A DNA stretch of 64,000 bases, from NCBI RefSeq assembly GCF_011947225.1, contig NZ_JAATVW010000016.1, forward strand, positions 62,001 through 126,000. The letters are read 5' to 3'. Shown here piece after piece: positions 53,962-62,440 of this stretch; positions within the stretch are counted from its first letter, which is position 1, and each line of letters begins with the position of its first letter. Origin of the DNA: Planosporangium flavigriseum (GTDB lineage Bacteria; Actinomycetota; Actinomycetes; Mycobacteriales; Micromonosporaceae). The notes below the pieces were generated by a model that saw only the letters and a list, made by a program, of their open reading frames with translations, ran no database searches and was not told the origin of the DNA. The position numbers were made by a program, and so were the translations under genes.

Positions 53962-55679
53962 TGAACCGGATTTCACGACGGGAGTACGTGGGTCTGTACG
54001 GCCCGACGGTCGGCGACAAGATCCGGCTGGGGGACACCGATCTCTACGTCGAGATCGAGCAGGACCTGCGCACGCTGGGCGACGAGGCGCTGTTCGGCGG
54101 TACGAAGACCATCCGGGACGGTATGGGAGCGCACAACCAGATCACCTCGTCCGGAGGCGCCCTCGACCTGGTCATCACGAACGTGACCGTGGTCGACCCG
54201 GTCCTCGGGGTGGTCAAGGGCGATGTGGGGGTCAAGGACGGGCGGATCGCCGGGGTCGGCAAGGCCGGAAACCCGAGCACGATGGCGGGGGTCACGCCCG
54301 GCCTGGTGATCGGTACGGCGACGGACGCGATCTCCGGCGAGCATCAGATCCTCACCCCGGGCGGCATCGACAGCCATGTGCACTACATCTGCCCGCAGCA
54401 GGTCGAGCACGCGCTCAGCAACGGCATCACCACGTTCATCGGCGGTGGGATCGGGCCGACCGACGGCAGCAAGGCGACCACCGTCACCCCCGGCGTGTGG
54501 AACGCGGAGCTGATGCTGCGCGCGGTCGAGGGGTGGCCGGTCAACGTCGGTCTCCTCGGCAAGGGCAACTGCGCCGGCCGGGCGCCGCTGGAAGAGCAGC
54601 TTGAGGCAGGTGCCGCCGGCTTCAAGATTCATGAGGACTGGGGGTCCACCCCGGACGTGATCCGGGCCGCGCTCAGCGTCGCCGACGACTTCGACGTCCA
54701 GGTCGCGATCCACACCGACACGATCAACGAGAGCGGCTACGTCGAGGACTCCGTCGCCGCTTTCGAGGGCAGGACCATCCACACGTACCACACCGAGGGC
54801 TCCGGCGGTGGCCACGCCCCGGACATCATCAAGGTGGCCGGCGAGCTGAACGTGCTGCCCAGTTCGACCAACCCGACGCTGCCGTACGGCATCAACTCGC
54901 AGGCCGAGCTGTACGACATGATCATCGTCTGCCACAACCTGAACCCGGCCATCCCCTCGGACGTCGCGTTCACCGAGAGCCGGATCCGGGCCGAGACGAT
55001 CGCAGCCGAGAACGTCCTGCAGGACATCGGCGCAATCTCGATCGTCAGCAGTGACGCGCAGGCCATGGGGCGCGTCGGGGAGAACTGGCTCCGCACGGTG
55101 CAGACGGCCGACACGATGAAGGGCGCGCGGGGCAAGCTCCCCGAAGACGCCGAGGGCAACGACAACTTCCGGGTACTGCGCTACGTGGCGAAGCTGACCA
55201 TCAATCCGGCCATCACGCACGGCATCTCACACGTGCTCGGCTCGATCGAACCCGGCAAGATGGCCGACCTGGTGCTGTGGGACCCGGCGTTCTTCGGGGC
55301 CAAGCCCCGGCGGATCATCAAGGGTGGCCTGATCAACTGGTCGGTGATGGGTGACCCCAACGGGTCGCTGCCGACCCCGCAGCCGGTGAAGTACCGGCCG
55401 ATGTTCGGCGCGTTCGGTGCGGCGCTGCCCGAAACCTGCGTGACGTTCGTGTCCCGGGCGGCGTACGACGCGGGCGTGGCCGAGCGCCTGCAGCTCCGCC
55501 GGCTGGTGATGCCGGTCTCCGGTACGCGTGGCCTGAGCAAGCGGTCCATGATCCGAAATGACTGCACGCCCGACATCGATGTCAACCCGGAGACCTACGC
55601 CGTCGTCGTCAACGGTGAGCACGCGACTGTGCCGGCGGCCCGGTCGATCTCACTCAACCAGCTCTACTTCTTCAGTTGA
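53961..55679 (+). CDS. ureC: Urease catalytic subunit alpha
   Basis: A 572-residue catalytic subunit hydrolysing urea to ammonia and carbamate. The nickel ligands are in place: HVHYICP (two His), the carbamylated Lys in [12 protein letters not shown], His in [10 protein letters not shown] and [13 protein letters not shown], and Asp in [13 protein letters not shown]. The flap reads [16 protein letters not shown], keeping the Cys-His pair. N-terminal [22 protein letters not shown] is canonical. The reading frame is intact through the C-terminal LNQLYFFS. The start overlaps the ureB stop. Confidence 0.96.
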   Translation: MNRISRREYVGLYGPTVGDKIRLGDTDLYVEIEQDLRTLGDEALFGGTKTIRDGMGAHNQITSSGGALDLVITNVTVVDPVLGVVKGDVGVKDGRIAGVGKAGNPSTMAGVTPGLVIGTATDAISGEHQILTPGGIDSHVHYICPQQVEHALSNGITTFIGGGIGPTDGSKATTVTPGVWNAELMLRAVEGWPVNVGLLGKGNCAGRAPLEEQLEAGAAGFKIHEDWGSTPDVIRAALSVADDFDVQVAIHTDTINESGYVEDSVAAFEGRTIHTYHTEGSGGGHAPDIIKVAGELNVLPSSTNPTLPYGINSQAELYDMIIVCHNLNPAIPSDVAFTESRIRAETIAAENVLQDIGAISIVSSDAQAMGRVGENWLRTVQTADTMKGARGKLPEDAEGNDNFRVLRYVAKLTINPAITHGISHVLGSIEPGKMADLVLWDPAFFGAKPRRIIKGGLINWSVMGDPNGSLPTPQPVKYRPMFGAFGAALPETCVTFVSRAAYDAGVAERLQLRRLVMPVSGTRGLSKRSMIRNDCTPDIDVNPETYAVVVNGEHATVPAARSISLNQLYFFS

Positions 55680-56200
55680 TGCTTGTTCAATCCGTCATCG
55701 GCAACCTCGACGAACCAGTCCGGCTCAACGGGGTAAAGATCGACTACCTGGTGCTCGACCGCTGGGAGGCGCAGAAGAACCGGCTGCGCAAGGCGACCGA
55801 GGCCGGCACCGACGTCGCGGTCTCCCTGGACCGGGGCAGTCACCTGCGCGACGGCGACATCCTGTCCTGGGACCGCGACGCCGAGACTGCGATCGTCGCC
55901 CGGGTCGACCTCGGCGAGGTGATGGTGGTTGACCTTCCATGGGATGTAGGTACGGCCGTGCAGGTCGGCCACGCGCTGGGCAACCAGCACTGGCCGGTGG
56001 TGGTCAACGGAGCGCGAATCTACGTACCCGTCGCCGTAGACCGCGCAGCGATGGACTCGGTGCTGCGTACCCACGCGTTCAGCGGCGTGACGCATCAGTT
56101 CGTCCCGGCTGCCGAGGTCATCGCCGAGCTGTCGCCGTCCGAGGCCCGGTACCTCTTCGGCGGAGCCGAACATGATTCGCAGCGGCGGAGCCGAACATGA
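55679..56200 (+). CDS. ureE: Urease accessory protein UreE (nickel chaperone)
   Basis: A 173-residue protein. The N-terminal half (LVQSVIGNLDEPVRLNGVKIDYLVLDRWEAQKNRLRK) binds peptides, and the C-terminal half carries the metal-binding GHALGNQHWPVVV segment. There is no His-rich tail. The last nine residues (HDSQRRSRT, in part) arise from a 25-bp tandem duplication at the ureE/ureF junction; without it the protein would end at GGAEHD. The ATG start overlaps the ureC stop by one base. Confidence 0.88.
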   Translation: MLVQSVIGNLDEPVRLNGVKIDYLVLDRWEAQKNRLRKATEAGTDVAVSLDRGSHLRDGDILSWDRDAETAIVARVDLGEVMVVDLPWDVGTAVQVGHALGNQHWPVVVNGARIYVPVAVDRAAMDSVLRTHAFSGVTHQFVPAAEVIAELSPSEARYLFGGAEHDSQRRSRT

Positions 56201-56202
56201 TT
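56158..56202 (+). repeat. 25-bp tandem duplication across the ureE/ureF junction
   Basis: CGGCGGAGCCGAACATGATT occurs twice at a period of 25 bp, separated by CGCAG. The second copy contains the real ureF start ATG-ATT. The first copy's ATG is out of frame with ureF. Because 25 is not a multiple of three, the duplication moved ureE past its ancestral stop (CAT-GAT-TGA). Confidence 0.85.
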
Positions 56203-56892
56203 GATTTTCTACGCGCGCTGCAGTTCGGCGACTCGATGTTTCCGGTCGGCGCGTTCTCCTTCTCCAACGGACTTGAGCCGGCGATCCAGGAACGGGTGGT
56301 CCGCGACCCGCCGACGCTCGCCGAGTTCGTCCGCACGGCGACGCGCCAGTCGGCGACCTGTGACGGCGTCGCCCTCATCGCGGCGCACCGGGGAATCCGC
56401 TGCGGCGATCGGGGCCGGGCCGAAACCGCCGACCGGGCGCTCTACGCCCGCAAACCGAACGAAGAGATGCGCGCCATGACCGTACGGATGGGGCGCAAGC
56501 TCGCGGACGCCGCAGCGCGGATCAGTGGGTCTATGAACGCGGCCGGGCCGGCGCTCGACTGGTGGCTGCGCGAGATCACCGAGGAGACCACGCCGGGGAC
56601 CTACCCGGTCGGCCTCGGCCTGGTCTTCGCCGAGCTGGGGGTGGCGGAGCCGTACGCGTTCGCCGTGCACCAGCACGGCGTCGCACTCATGATGTTGAGC
56701 GCCGCGCTGCGCCTGATGCCGCTGCACCACCTCGACGGCCAGGCCATCCTGTACGCGGTCGACGAGGCTGTCGCCGACGACTACCGGTACGCGTCGGGGC
56801 TGACCCTCGCCGACATGTCGGCCTTCGCGCCGCAGTTGGATGTCCTGGCGGCCACTCACGTGAACGCATACGTGCGGATGTTCATGAACTAG
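56197..56892 (+). CDS. ureF: Urease accessory protein UreF
   Basis: A 231-residue all-helical accessory protein that forms the UreDFG complex with the apo-urease. Diagnostic segments are [27 protein letters not shown] at the start, and [34 protein letters not shown] near the C-terminus. The ATG overlaps the duplicated ureE end by 4 bp, so translation is coupled. It precedes ureG by 8 bp. Confidence 0.92.
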   Translation: MIDFLRALQFGDSMFPVGAFSFSNGLEPAIQERVVRDPPTLAEFVRTATRQSATCDGVALIAAHRGIRCGDRGRAETADRALYARKPNEEMRAMTVRMGRKLADAAARISGSMNAAGPALDWWLREITEETTPGTYPVGLGLVFAELGVAEPYAFAVHQHGVALMMLSAALRLMPLHHLDGQAILYAVDEAVADDYRYASGLTLADMSAFAPQLDVLAATHVNAYVRMFMN

Positions 56893-56900
56893 GGGCCGGC

Positions 56901-57530
56901 ATGAAGAAGATCAGCCGGATCGGCATTGGTGGTCCGGTGGGCAGCGGCAAGACGGCGGTCATCGAAGCGATGACGCCGCGACTGGTCGAGCAGGGTCTGA
57001 AGATTCTCGTTGTCACGAACGACGTGGTGACGACCGAGGACGCCAAGCACGTGCAGCGCGCCCTCCAGGGCGTCCTGGTGCGGGAGCGCATCGTCGGCGT
57101 GGAGACCGGTGCGTGCCCGCACACGGCCGTGCGGGAGGACCCGAGCATGAACCTGGCCGCGGTCGAGGACCTGGAGGCGCGCTTCCCCGATACCGATGTC
57201 ATTCTGATCGAAAGCGGCGGCGACAACCTGACCCTCACGTTCAGCCCAGCGTTGGTCGACTTTTTCGTGTACGTCATCGACGTCGCCGCCGGCGACAAGA
57301 TCCCGCGCAAGAACGGGCCGGGCATCACGAGGTCCGACGTCCTGGTGATCAACAAGATCGACCTTGCGCCGTACGTGGGCGCGAGCCTGGACGTCATGGC
57401 GAGCGACGCCGCGGACCTGCGGGGTGGGAAGCCGGTCGTCTTCACCAACTGCAAGACGGGGGAAGGCGTCGACGATCTGGTGGCGGTCATCGGCCGGGAT
57501 GCGCTCTTCGACTTGGACCTGAGCACGTGA
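56901..57530 (+). CDS. ureG: Urease accessory GTPase UreG
   Basis: A 209-residue GTPase that powers nickel insertion. The P-loop is [10 protein letters not shown], the nickel-binding motif is CPHTAVRED, and VESGGDNL-type [39 protein letters not shown] and [16 protein letters not shown] are family signatures. There is no N-terminal His-rich stretch, so nickel must come from UreE or another source. The stop overlaps the ureD start as GTGA. Confidence 0.95.
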   Translation: MKKISRIGIGGPVGSGKTAVIEAMTPRLVEQGLKILVVTNDVVTTEDAKHVQRALQGVLVRERIVGVETGACPHTAVREDPSMNLAAVEDLEARFPDTDVILIESGGDNLTLTFSPALVDFFVYVIDVAAGDKIPRKNGPGITRSDVLVINKIDLAPYVGASLDVMASDAADLRGGKPVVFTNCKTGEGVDDLVAVIGRDALFDLDLST

Positions 57531-58435
57531 CCTCGCTGCACGCCGCACCCGAACTGGCCGGCTACCACGACGAGCCGGCGCAGCTGCCCAGTGGGGCGCC
57601 GGGCAAGAACGGCCTGCTTCACCTTGGGTTCGCCCGCCGTGATGGGAGGACGGCACTGGTCGGGCTGCGGCGACGGACACCGCTACTCGTACACCAGGCC
57701 CTGTACTGGGACGAGGAGTTGCCCGACCTCGCGTGCGTCATCATCATCGACACGGCCGGTGGAATCGTGCAGGGCGACCGTTACGAGCTTGAGATCGAGG
57801 TGGCCGAGGGTGCCCGCGCCCACCTGACCACCCAGGCGGCCGCGAAGGTCCAGGAGATGGACGCGAACTACGCGTCGCAGAGCCAGCGCATCGTTCTCCG
57901 CGACGGCGCCTACCTCGAGTACGTCCCGGAGCCGATCATCCCGTACCGGCACAGCCGTTTCATCACCCACACCCACGTCTGCCTGCCGGAGAGCGCAACC
58001 CTCGTGTACGCGGAAATCCTGATGCCGGGCCGGAAACACCACGGGGAGCTCTTCCGCTACGACCTCTACTCATCTCGGTTGAGCGTGAGCCGGCCGGACG
58101 GGACGTTGCTCTTCGCGGAGAAGTTCCTGATCGAGCCGGCGCGCTCCACCCCCGCGCGGTGCGGGGTGCTGGGCGGCTTCCACGTCTTCGGCAACGTCCT
58201 GCTGCTCACCGCGCCTGAGCGAGCAGAGCGGGTGCTCGCGCAGGTCCCGGCGGTGGTGGACCGCACGGAAGGGTGGGCTGCGGGCGCGAGCAGGCTGCCG
58301 AACGATGCCGGGATCAGCTACCGGATCCTCGGAATGGAGTCCGAGCCCGTACGGGCAATGGTGCGCGACTTCTGGTCGGTCGCCCGGGTCGCGGTCGCCG
58401 GCCATCCGGTGCCGGCACGGTTCGCGTGGCGATGA
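57527..58435 (+). CDS. ureD: Urease accessory protein UreD (UreH)
   Basis: A 302-residue scaffold protein of the nickel-insertion complex. Typical segments: [52 protein letters not shown] and [35 protein letters not shown]. The GTG start overlaps ureG by 4 bp. Being last of the accessory genes, it completes the set required for active urease. Confidence 0.93.
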   Translation: MTSLHAAPELAGYHDEPAQLPSGAPGKNGLLHLGFARRDGRTALVGLRRRTPLLVHQALYWDEELPDLACVIIIDTAGGIVQGDRYELEIEVAEGARAHLTTQAAAKVQEMDANYASQSQRIVLRDGAYLEYVPEPIIPYRHSRFITHTHVCLPESATLVYAEILMPGRKHHGELFRYDLYSSRLSVSRPDGTLLFAEKFLIEPARSTPARCGVLGGFHVFGNVLLLTAPERAERVLAQVPAVVDRTEGWAAGASRLPNDAGISYRILGMESEPVRAMVRDFWSVARVAVAGHPVPARFAWR

Positions 58436-58454
58436 TCAGGAGGCACCGAACGCA

Positions 58455-59504
58455 ATGAATATTCAAGAGTCATGGCACCGGGAGGCGTGGCGCCGCGCGG
58501 CCGACCGCGATCCGCTGGTTCGCTTCGTCGACGTGAACCTGCGTGGCGCGTCCCAGGTCTTCCTCCAGAACAACCCGCTGACCGGATTGATCATTCTGGT
58601 CGCCGTCTGCTGGGGAGCGATCAGCGGGCGGATCCCGCACGTGGCCATCGGTGCGGTCGTGGGGCTCGTGGTGGGCACGGTCACCGCGATGCTGCTCAAA
58701 GTACCGAGAACACCGCTCCGTGACGGGCTGTACGGATTCAACCCGCTGCTTACCGGCCTCGCGGTCGCGCTCTTCCTGCGCCCCAGCCCGCTCATGTGGC
58801 TCTACCTCGTGATCGGCGCCGCCGCGACGACCGTGGTGACCCTGGCGATCGGGGACGTGCTCAAGACCTGGGACGTTCCGCCGCTCACGTTCCCCTTTGT
58901 CCTGACGACCTGGTTCCTGCTGCTCGGCGCCTACCAGTTCGCCAGGATCCGGAGCGGCAACCTCGGTCCGCCATCGTTGCCGCACCCCGTCGACCCCAGA
59001 GCGGCCCAGGTACACGTCACCGGGGCGTTCCTGACGCCCAGCATGCTCCGGGACGTCTCGGAGGTGTTCCTGCTCGCCAACTGGGTGACCGGTGCTCTCA
59101 TCCTGATCGCGCTGGCGGTCAACTCGCTCTGGGCGGCGGGCTTCGCCGTCGGGGGTGCCGTGGTGAGCACGCTGGTCGCGCTGTGGTTCGGCGCGAGCGG
59201 CAAGGCGATCTCCACCGGACTGTACGGGTTCAGCGCGGTGCTCACGGCCGTCGCGCTGGGCTGCGTCTTCTACCGACCGTCCTGGCGGGTGGTCCCGTAC
59301 GCGCTGCTCGGCGTCGTCTTCACCGTCATCGTCCAGGCGGCCTTGAACACGGCTCTGGCACCGGTCGGCGTCGCCGCCCTCACCGCGCCGTTCGTGTTCG
59401 CGACCTGGCTCTTCCTCCTGCCCAAACGGGGCCTTACCCCCACGAGGCACCGCGAACTTCCGGAGCACGACGTCGTCGGCAGCGGGGCCGGCAAGGCCCG
59501 TTAG
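58455..59504 (+). CDS. Urea transporter (UT family)
   Basis: A 349-residue membrane protein with the duplicated UT signatures. The first half has GLYGFNPLLTGLAVALFL and LTFPFVLTTWFLLLG; the second has GLYGFSAVLTAVALGCVF and LTAPFVFATWLFLLP. UT proteins form urea-selective channels. An N-terminal cytosolic stretch (WHREAWRRAADRDPLVRFVDVNLRGASQVFLQNN) is usual. ATG 19 bp after ureD with AGGAGG upstream, so it belongs to the urease operon and imports its substrate. Confidence 0.92.
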   Translation: MNIQESWHREAWRRAADRDPLVRFVDVNLRGASQVFLQNNPLTGLIILVAVCWGAISGRIPHVAIGAVVGLVVGTVTAMLLKVPRTPLRDGLYGFNPLLTGLAVALFLRPSPLMWLYLVIGAAATTVVTLAIGDVLKTWDVPPLTFPFVLTTWFLLLGAYQFARIRSGNLGPPSLPHPVDPRAAQVHVTGAFLTPSMLRDVSEVFLLANWVTGALILIALAVNSLWAAGFAVGGAVVSTLVALWFGASGKAISTGLYGFSAVLTAVALGCVFYRPSWRVVPYALLGVVFTVIVQAALNTALAPVGVAALTAPFVFATWLFLLPKRGLTPTRHRELPEHDVVGSGAGKAR

Positions 59505-59584
59505 GTCGCCGGTCCTGTTAGCCCCTCCGATTGCCGCATGCGCCGGCGGGGTATGACAACCTCGCCCTCGCCGACCACCGGCGG

Positions 59585-59749
59585 ATGTCGATTTCACTCA
59601 CCTACGCCGACAGCCCGGATACCACCACGCCGCTGCTGGCCGCCCTGCGCGATCTGGCCGAGGCCGCGGGCGATGCTTGCCGGTGTGACTTGCGCGGCCA
59701 CTTGGCCGGCGATCACAAGGTGCGCCCCGTAGACCGTGGTGCGCCTTAG
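59585..59749 (+). CDS. Possible 54-residue protein with CxC motif
   Basis: A small frame beginning MSISLTYADSPDTTTPLLAALRDLAEAAGDACRCDLRGHL. It has plausible amphipathic helix and a C-R-C followed by two His, which might bind metal. Its stop overlaps the opposing HTH gene's stop (TTAG), as at several real convergent pairs here. There is no good ribosome binding site and I do not recognise the family, so it may be spurious. The preceding ~80 bp after the urea transporter gene show nothing definite. Confidence 0.3.
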   Translation: MSISLTYADSPDTTTPLLAALRDLAEAAGDACRCDLRGHLAGDHKVRPVDRGAP

Positions 59750-60003
59750 TCGTCGCCGGGCGGCTCAACGCCGCCTGCCCGCAAGACCTGCCGTACTCGC
59801 TCTTTGGTGTAGCCCGTCCTGCGCTGGATCTCCACCGGCCGCATGCCGTTGTGCGCTGCCTCCACCATCGCCGCGTGCAACTCGCCCCGCGCGGCGTCCG
59901 CCTGCTCACGCGCCGCATCGACGCGACGCTTGGCAGCCCGCTGTGCCGCATCGATGCCGGATGCGGCCCGTCGGTACTTGCGGACGGCGGCGTCAAGGTC
60001 CAG
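59746..60003 (-). CDS. 85-residue helical/HTH protein with CTG start
   Basis: The frame has no ATG, GTG or TTG near its beginning, but a CTG codon stands 7 nt after a perfect GGAGG (GGAGGTTAAGGT-CTG). From there the product reads LDLDAAVRKYRRAASGIDAA, a charged coiled-coil helix to about residue 50, then a helix-turn-helix (MRPVEIQRRTGYTKERVRQV, residues 54-73) and a short tail GGVEPPGDD. Proteins of this layout are common on integrative elements and plasmids of actinomycetes. An in-frame stop lies just upstream of the CTG. Likely a small DNA-binding protein. Confidence 0.68.
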   Translation of the reverse strand: MDLDAAVRKYRRAASGIDAAQRAAKRRVDAAREQADAARGELHAAMVEAAHNGMRPVEIQRRTGYTKERVRQVLRAGGVEPPGDD

Positions 60004-60071
60004 ACCTTAACCTCCGCCAAGACGACGAACGACCCTACGGCAAATCGACAGCGTCGGCGAAAGTTTGGAGG

Positions 60072-60404
60072 TCACGATCCGGGTGGCGGCTCGCCCTCCG
60101 GGGGCGTCCGAGCTGCGGCGATGAGGGCCTGCAGGGCGCTCACGTGCGCGTCGAATGCGGCCCGCCCCTGGCGGGTCAACCGCAGATCGGTGGTCCGGCG
60201 CCGACCGGTGTTGGTTTTGCGGATCGTGACGTAGGCGGCCTGCTCGAGGGTCGACAGGTGCTTGGACAGGGCGGAGTCGCTGAGGCCCACGCTGTCGCGG
60301 ATGAAGCCGAACTCCGCCCAGTCGGCGGCGGCCAGCAGGGCCATGATCGACAGTCGGGGCTGCGGATGGATGACCTCGTCGAAGCCGGGGTACACGCCGC
60401 TCAT
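60072..60404 (-). CDS. Winged-helix transcriptional regulator (MarR/HTH_34-like)
   Basis: A 110-residue regulator. The winged helix runs HPQPRLSIMALLAAADWAEFGFIRDSVGLSDSALSKHLSTLEQAAYVTIRK with the wing RRRTTDLRLTRQGRAAF, matching the small MarR-like DNA-binding family often paired with a membrane protein. Its ATG overlaps the upstream membrane-protein stop (ATGA). It may bind the palindrome ACTTTCC-TTAGA-GGAAAGT found before that gene, giving autoregulation (inference). Confidence 0.85.
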   Translation of the reverse strand: MSGVYPGFDEVIHPQPRLSIMALLAAADWAEFGFIRDSVGLSDSALSKHLSTLEQAAYVTIRKTNTGRRRTTDLRLTRQGRAAFDAHVSALQALIAAARTPPEGEPPPGS

Positions 60405-60853
60405 CCTCGGCCGACGCGCAGCCGGGCGCGGGTGATGCGCTGGATGCATACAGCGAGGGCGACGAAGGTCAGCGCCATGGCGGCGCCCGCGATCGTGTTG
60501 GGTCGGGGAGCGTGAGCGAGTCGGGCCGCTATGAGGACCCCGATGTCGACGACCAGCAGCACACCGATCGCGCCAGCCGCTACCAGCCATACTCCCGGGA
60601 TCCGCGCTCGCGACCGCACCCTCCTCGACCGTTCCAGGCCCGTGTTGGTCGCGATGAAGAGAACCAGGCCGGCGGCCATGATCGACGCCGAGGTGCTGAA
60701 GTCCTGGCTGGCCCCGATCGCCCACAGCCCCGCAGCGGTGCCGACGAGGTACCACCAGGGCAGAGGGGCGGCGTTCGCCGCGTCTACCTGCCGGCGGCGC
60801 GCGGCGATGTCTTCCAGCGCCCGGCGCGCGTCTTCGGTATCGGTGCTGCCCAC
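60401..60853 (-). CDS. Small four-helix membrane protein, operon partner of the regulator
   Basis: A 150-residue protein with an N-terminal charged cytosolic helix (STDTEDARRALEDIAARRRQVDAANA) and four hydrophobic helices (PWWYLVGTAAGLWAIGAS; ASIMAAGLVLFIATNTG; VWLVAAGAIGVLLVVDIGVL; GAAMALTFVALAVCI). GTG start with GAGAGGG upstream. It overlaps the downstream winged-helix gene, so the pair is one operon. Function unknown; such pairs recur in actinomycetes. Confidence 0.75.
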   Translation of the reverse strand: MGSTDTEDARRALEDIAARRRQVDAANAAPLPWWYLVGTAAGLWAIGASQDFSTSASIMAAGLVLFIATNTGLERSRRVRSRARIPGVWLVAAGAIGVLLVVDIGVLIAARLAHAPRPNTIAGAAMALTFVALAVCIQRITRARLRVGRG

Positions 60854-60875
60854 GGTGGTCCCTCTCGTCGCTACG

Positions 60876-60894
60876 ACTTTCCTTAGAGGAAAGT
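60876..60894. promoter_or_regulatory. Operator-like palindrome before the membrane protein/regulator operon
   Basis: ACTTTCC-TTAGA-GGAAAGT, with 7-bp perfect arms, lies 22 nt upstream of the GTG start. A further CTTTCC half-site follows at 60904-60909. The position suits repression by the co-transcribed winged-helix protein. Confidence 0.55.
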
Positions 60895-60962
60895 AGACGA
60901 CGTCTTTCCGAGTTGGCAAGTCGTAATCCAGGTGGATTCTGCGGTGGGTGGACTCCGCGGCC

Positions 60963-61046
60963 GCGTTTCCCGACCACTTCCAGGCCTTCGTCACCATCGC
61001 CTGCGCCCTGATCTGCTACCGCCGACTCATCAAGGTCACCAAATGA
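60963..61046 (+). pseudogene. C-terminal remnant of an IS transposase (IS5-family-like)
   Basis: The frame ending at a TGA reads AAFPDHFQAFVTIACALICYR and then RLIKVTK. The block FPxHFQAFVTIACxLICYRRL is the C-terminal end typical of IS5-type DDE transposases. Only about 28 residues remain and the catalytic domain is absent; an in-frame stop lies a short way upstream. GAGACACGGTCT just after the stop could be the residual element end. It marks a past insertion between the regulator operon and kynU. Confidence 0.6.
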
Positions 61047-61073
61047 GACACGGTCTTATGTGGCCTGTGGTGG

Positions 61074-62426
61074 TTAGGGCGTCTCCTCCACGAGGTGGGT
61101 GAGCGCGTCTGCGAACCGCCAGCAGTCGTGGTACGTCGAGTAGAGCGGCGTCGGCGCGGCTCGCAGAATGTTCGGCTCCCGGGCGTCGGTGATCACTCCG
61201 TGTTCGTGGCGCAGGCGCTTGGCGAGTGCGCCAGCGCTGCCGCTGTCGAGGCGCAGCGACAGTTGGCAGCCCCGCCGACGCGGGTCACGTGGGGTGATCA
61301 CGGTGATCGGCCGGCCCGCGGTGACCAGGTCGAGCAGGCGTTCCAGGTAGCCGGTGAGGCGCTCGCTACGGGCCCGCAGCGCGGGCATGCCGACCTGAGC
61401 GAAGATTCCCAGCGAGGTACGGATCGGAGCCATCGCGTAGGTCGGCGGGGTGGACAGCTGCCACGCGTCCGCCCGGGCGAGCGGCCGGTGGACCGGGGTC
61501 ATCTCGAAACGGGTCGCCGGGTCATTGCCCCACCAGCCCTCGAAGCGCTGGATGGTCGGGTCGTCGAGGTGGCGGGAGTGGACGAACGCGCCGGCAATCG
61601 CTCCCGGGCCGGAGTTCAGGTACTTGTAGTTACACCAGGCCGCGAAGTTGACGCCCCAGTCATGGAGGCGCAGCGGCACGTTGCCGGCGGCGTGGGCGAG
61701 GTCCCAGCCGACCATCGCGCCGGCGGCCCGGCCGGCTTCGGTGATCGCCGGGATGTCCATCAGCTCGCCGGTGAGGTAGTTGACGCCGCCCAACAGGACG
61801 AGGGCGACCCGGTCACCCTCGCGAGCGAGGTAGTCGACGATGTCCTCGGTGCGCAACGTGTCCTCGCCGGGGCGCGGGCGGAGCCGTACCACCGCTTCGT
61901 CCGGGTCCAGGCCGTGGAAACGGGCCTGGCTGCGTACCGCGTAGCTGTCCGACGGGAACGCGGTGTCCTCGATGACGATCCGGTTCCGCTCACCCCGCGG
62001 CCGGTAGAACGACACCAACAGCAAATGGAGGTTGACCGTCAGGGTGTTCATCACGACGACCTCCTCCGGCAGGGCACCGACCAGTCGCGCCGTGTTCTCG
62101 GTCAGCAGCTCCGGGTAGGACACCCACGGTCGGCGGGCCTCGAAGTGCCCCTCGACGCCGAGCCGGGCCCATTCGGCCAGGTCTTCGAGGAGGTCGGGCC
62201 CGGTGGCTTTCGGCTGCAGGCCCAGGGAGTTTCCGGCGAGGTAGGCGACCTCGGCGTACCGGCCGCCGTCGGCCGGGGGGACGTGGAAGAGGTCGCGGTG
62301 GCCGGGGTCGGCAGCGTCGCGCCGCCGAGCGCCCTCCTCGGTCAGGTCATCCGCCGTGAAAGCTTCCACCATGTGATCTTGCACCGGGAAAGCGTCTTCG
62401 GTGAAGCCGTTCTCGTCGACGCTCAT
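61074..62426 (-). CDS. kynU: Kynureninase
   Basis: A 450-residue PLP enzyme that cleaves kynurenine to anthranilate and alanine. The family segments are AEVAYLAGNSLGLQPK, VMNTLTVNLHLLLVSFY, EDTAFPSDSYAVRSQ, the PLP-Lys in AAWCNYKYLNSGPG, and FEGWWGNDPATRFEM. The ATG giving MSVDENG is chosen because GGAG lies 8 nt upstream; a GTG six codons earlier overlaps the kynA stop (GTGA) and is also possible. It is downstream of kynA in the same operon. Confidence 0.93.
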   Translation of the reverse strand: MSVDENGFTEDAFPVQDHMVEAFTADDLTEEGARRRDAADPGHRDLFHVPPADGGRYAEVAYLAGNSLGLQPKATGPDLLEDLAEWARLGVEGHFEARRPWVSYPELLTENTARLVGALPEEVVVMNTLTVNLHLLLVSFYRPRGERNRIVIEDTAFPSDSYAVRSQARFHGLDPDEAVVRLRPRPGEDTLRTEDIVDYLAREGDRVALVLLGGVNYLTGELMDIPAITEAGRAAGAMVGWDLAHAAGNVPLRLHDWGVNFAAWCNYKYLNSGPGAIAGAFVHSRHLDDPTIQRFEGWWGNDPATRFEMTPVHRPLARADAWQLSTPPTYAMAPIRTSLGIFAQVGMPALRARSERLTGYLERLLDLVTAGRPITVITPRDPRRRGCQLSLRLDSGSAGALAKRLRHEHGVITDAREPNILRAAPTPLYSTYHDCWRFADALTHLVEETP

Positions 62427-62440
62427 CGAACGCACTCCGC

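Noticed and set aside
59746-60020. A frameshifted pseudogene interpretation of the small HTH gene (TTG start in another frame)
   Set aside because: A CTG with an ideal GGAGG site gives a complete protein in a single frame, so no frameshift is required.
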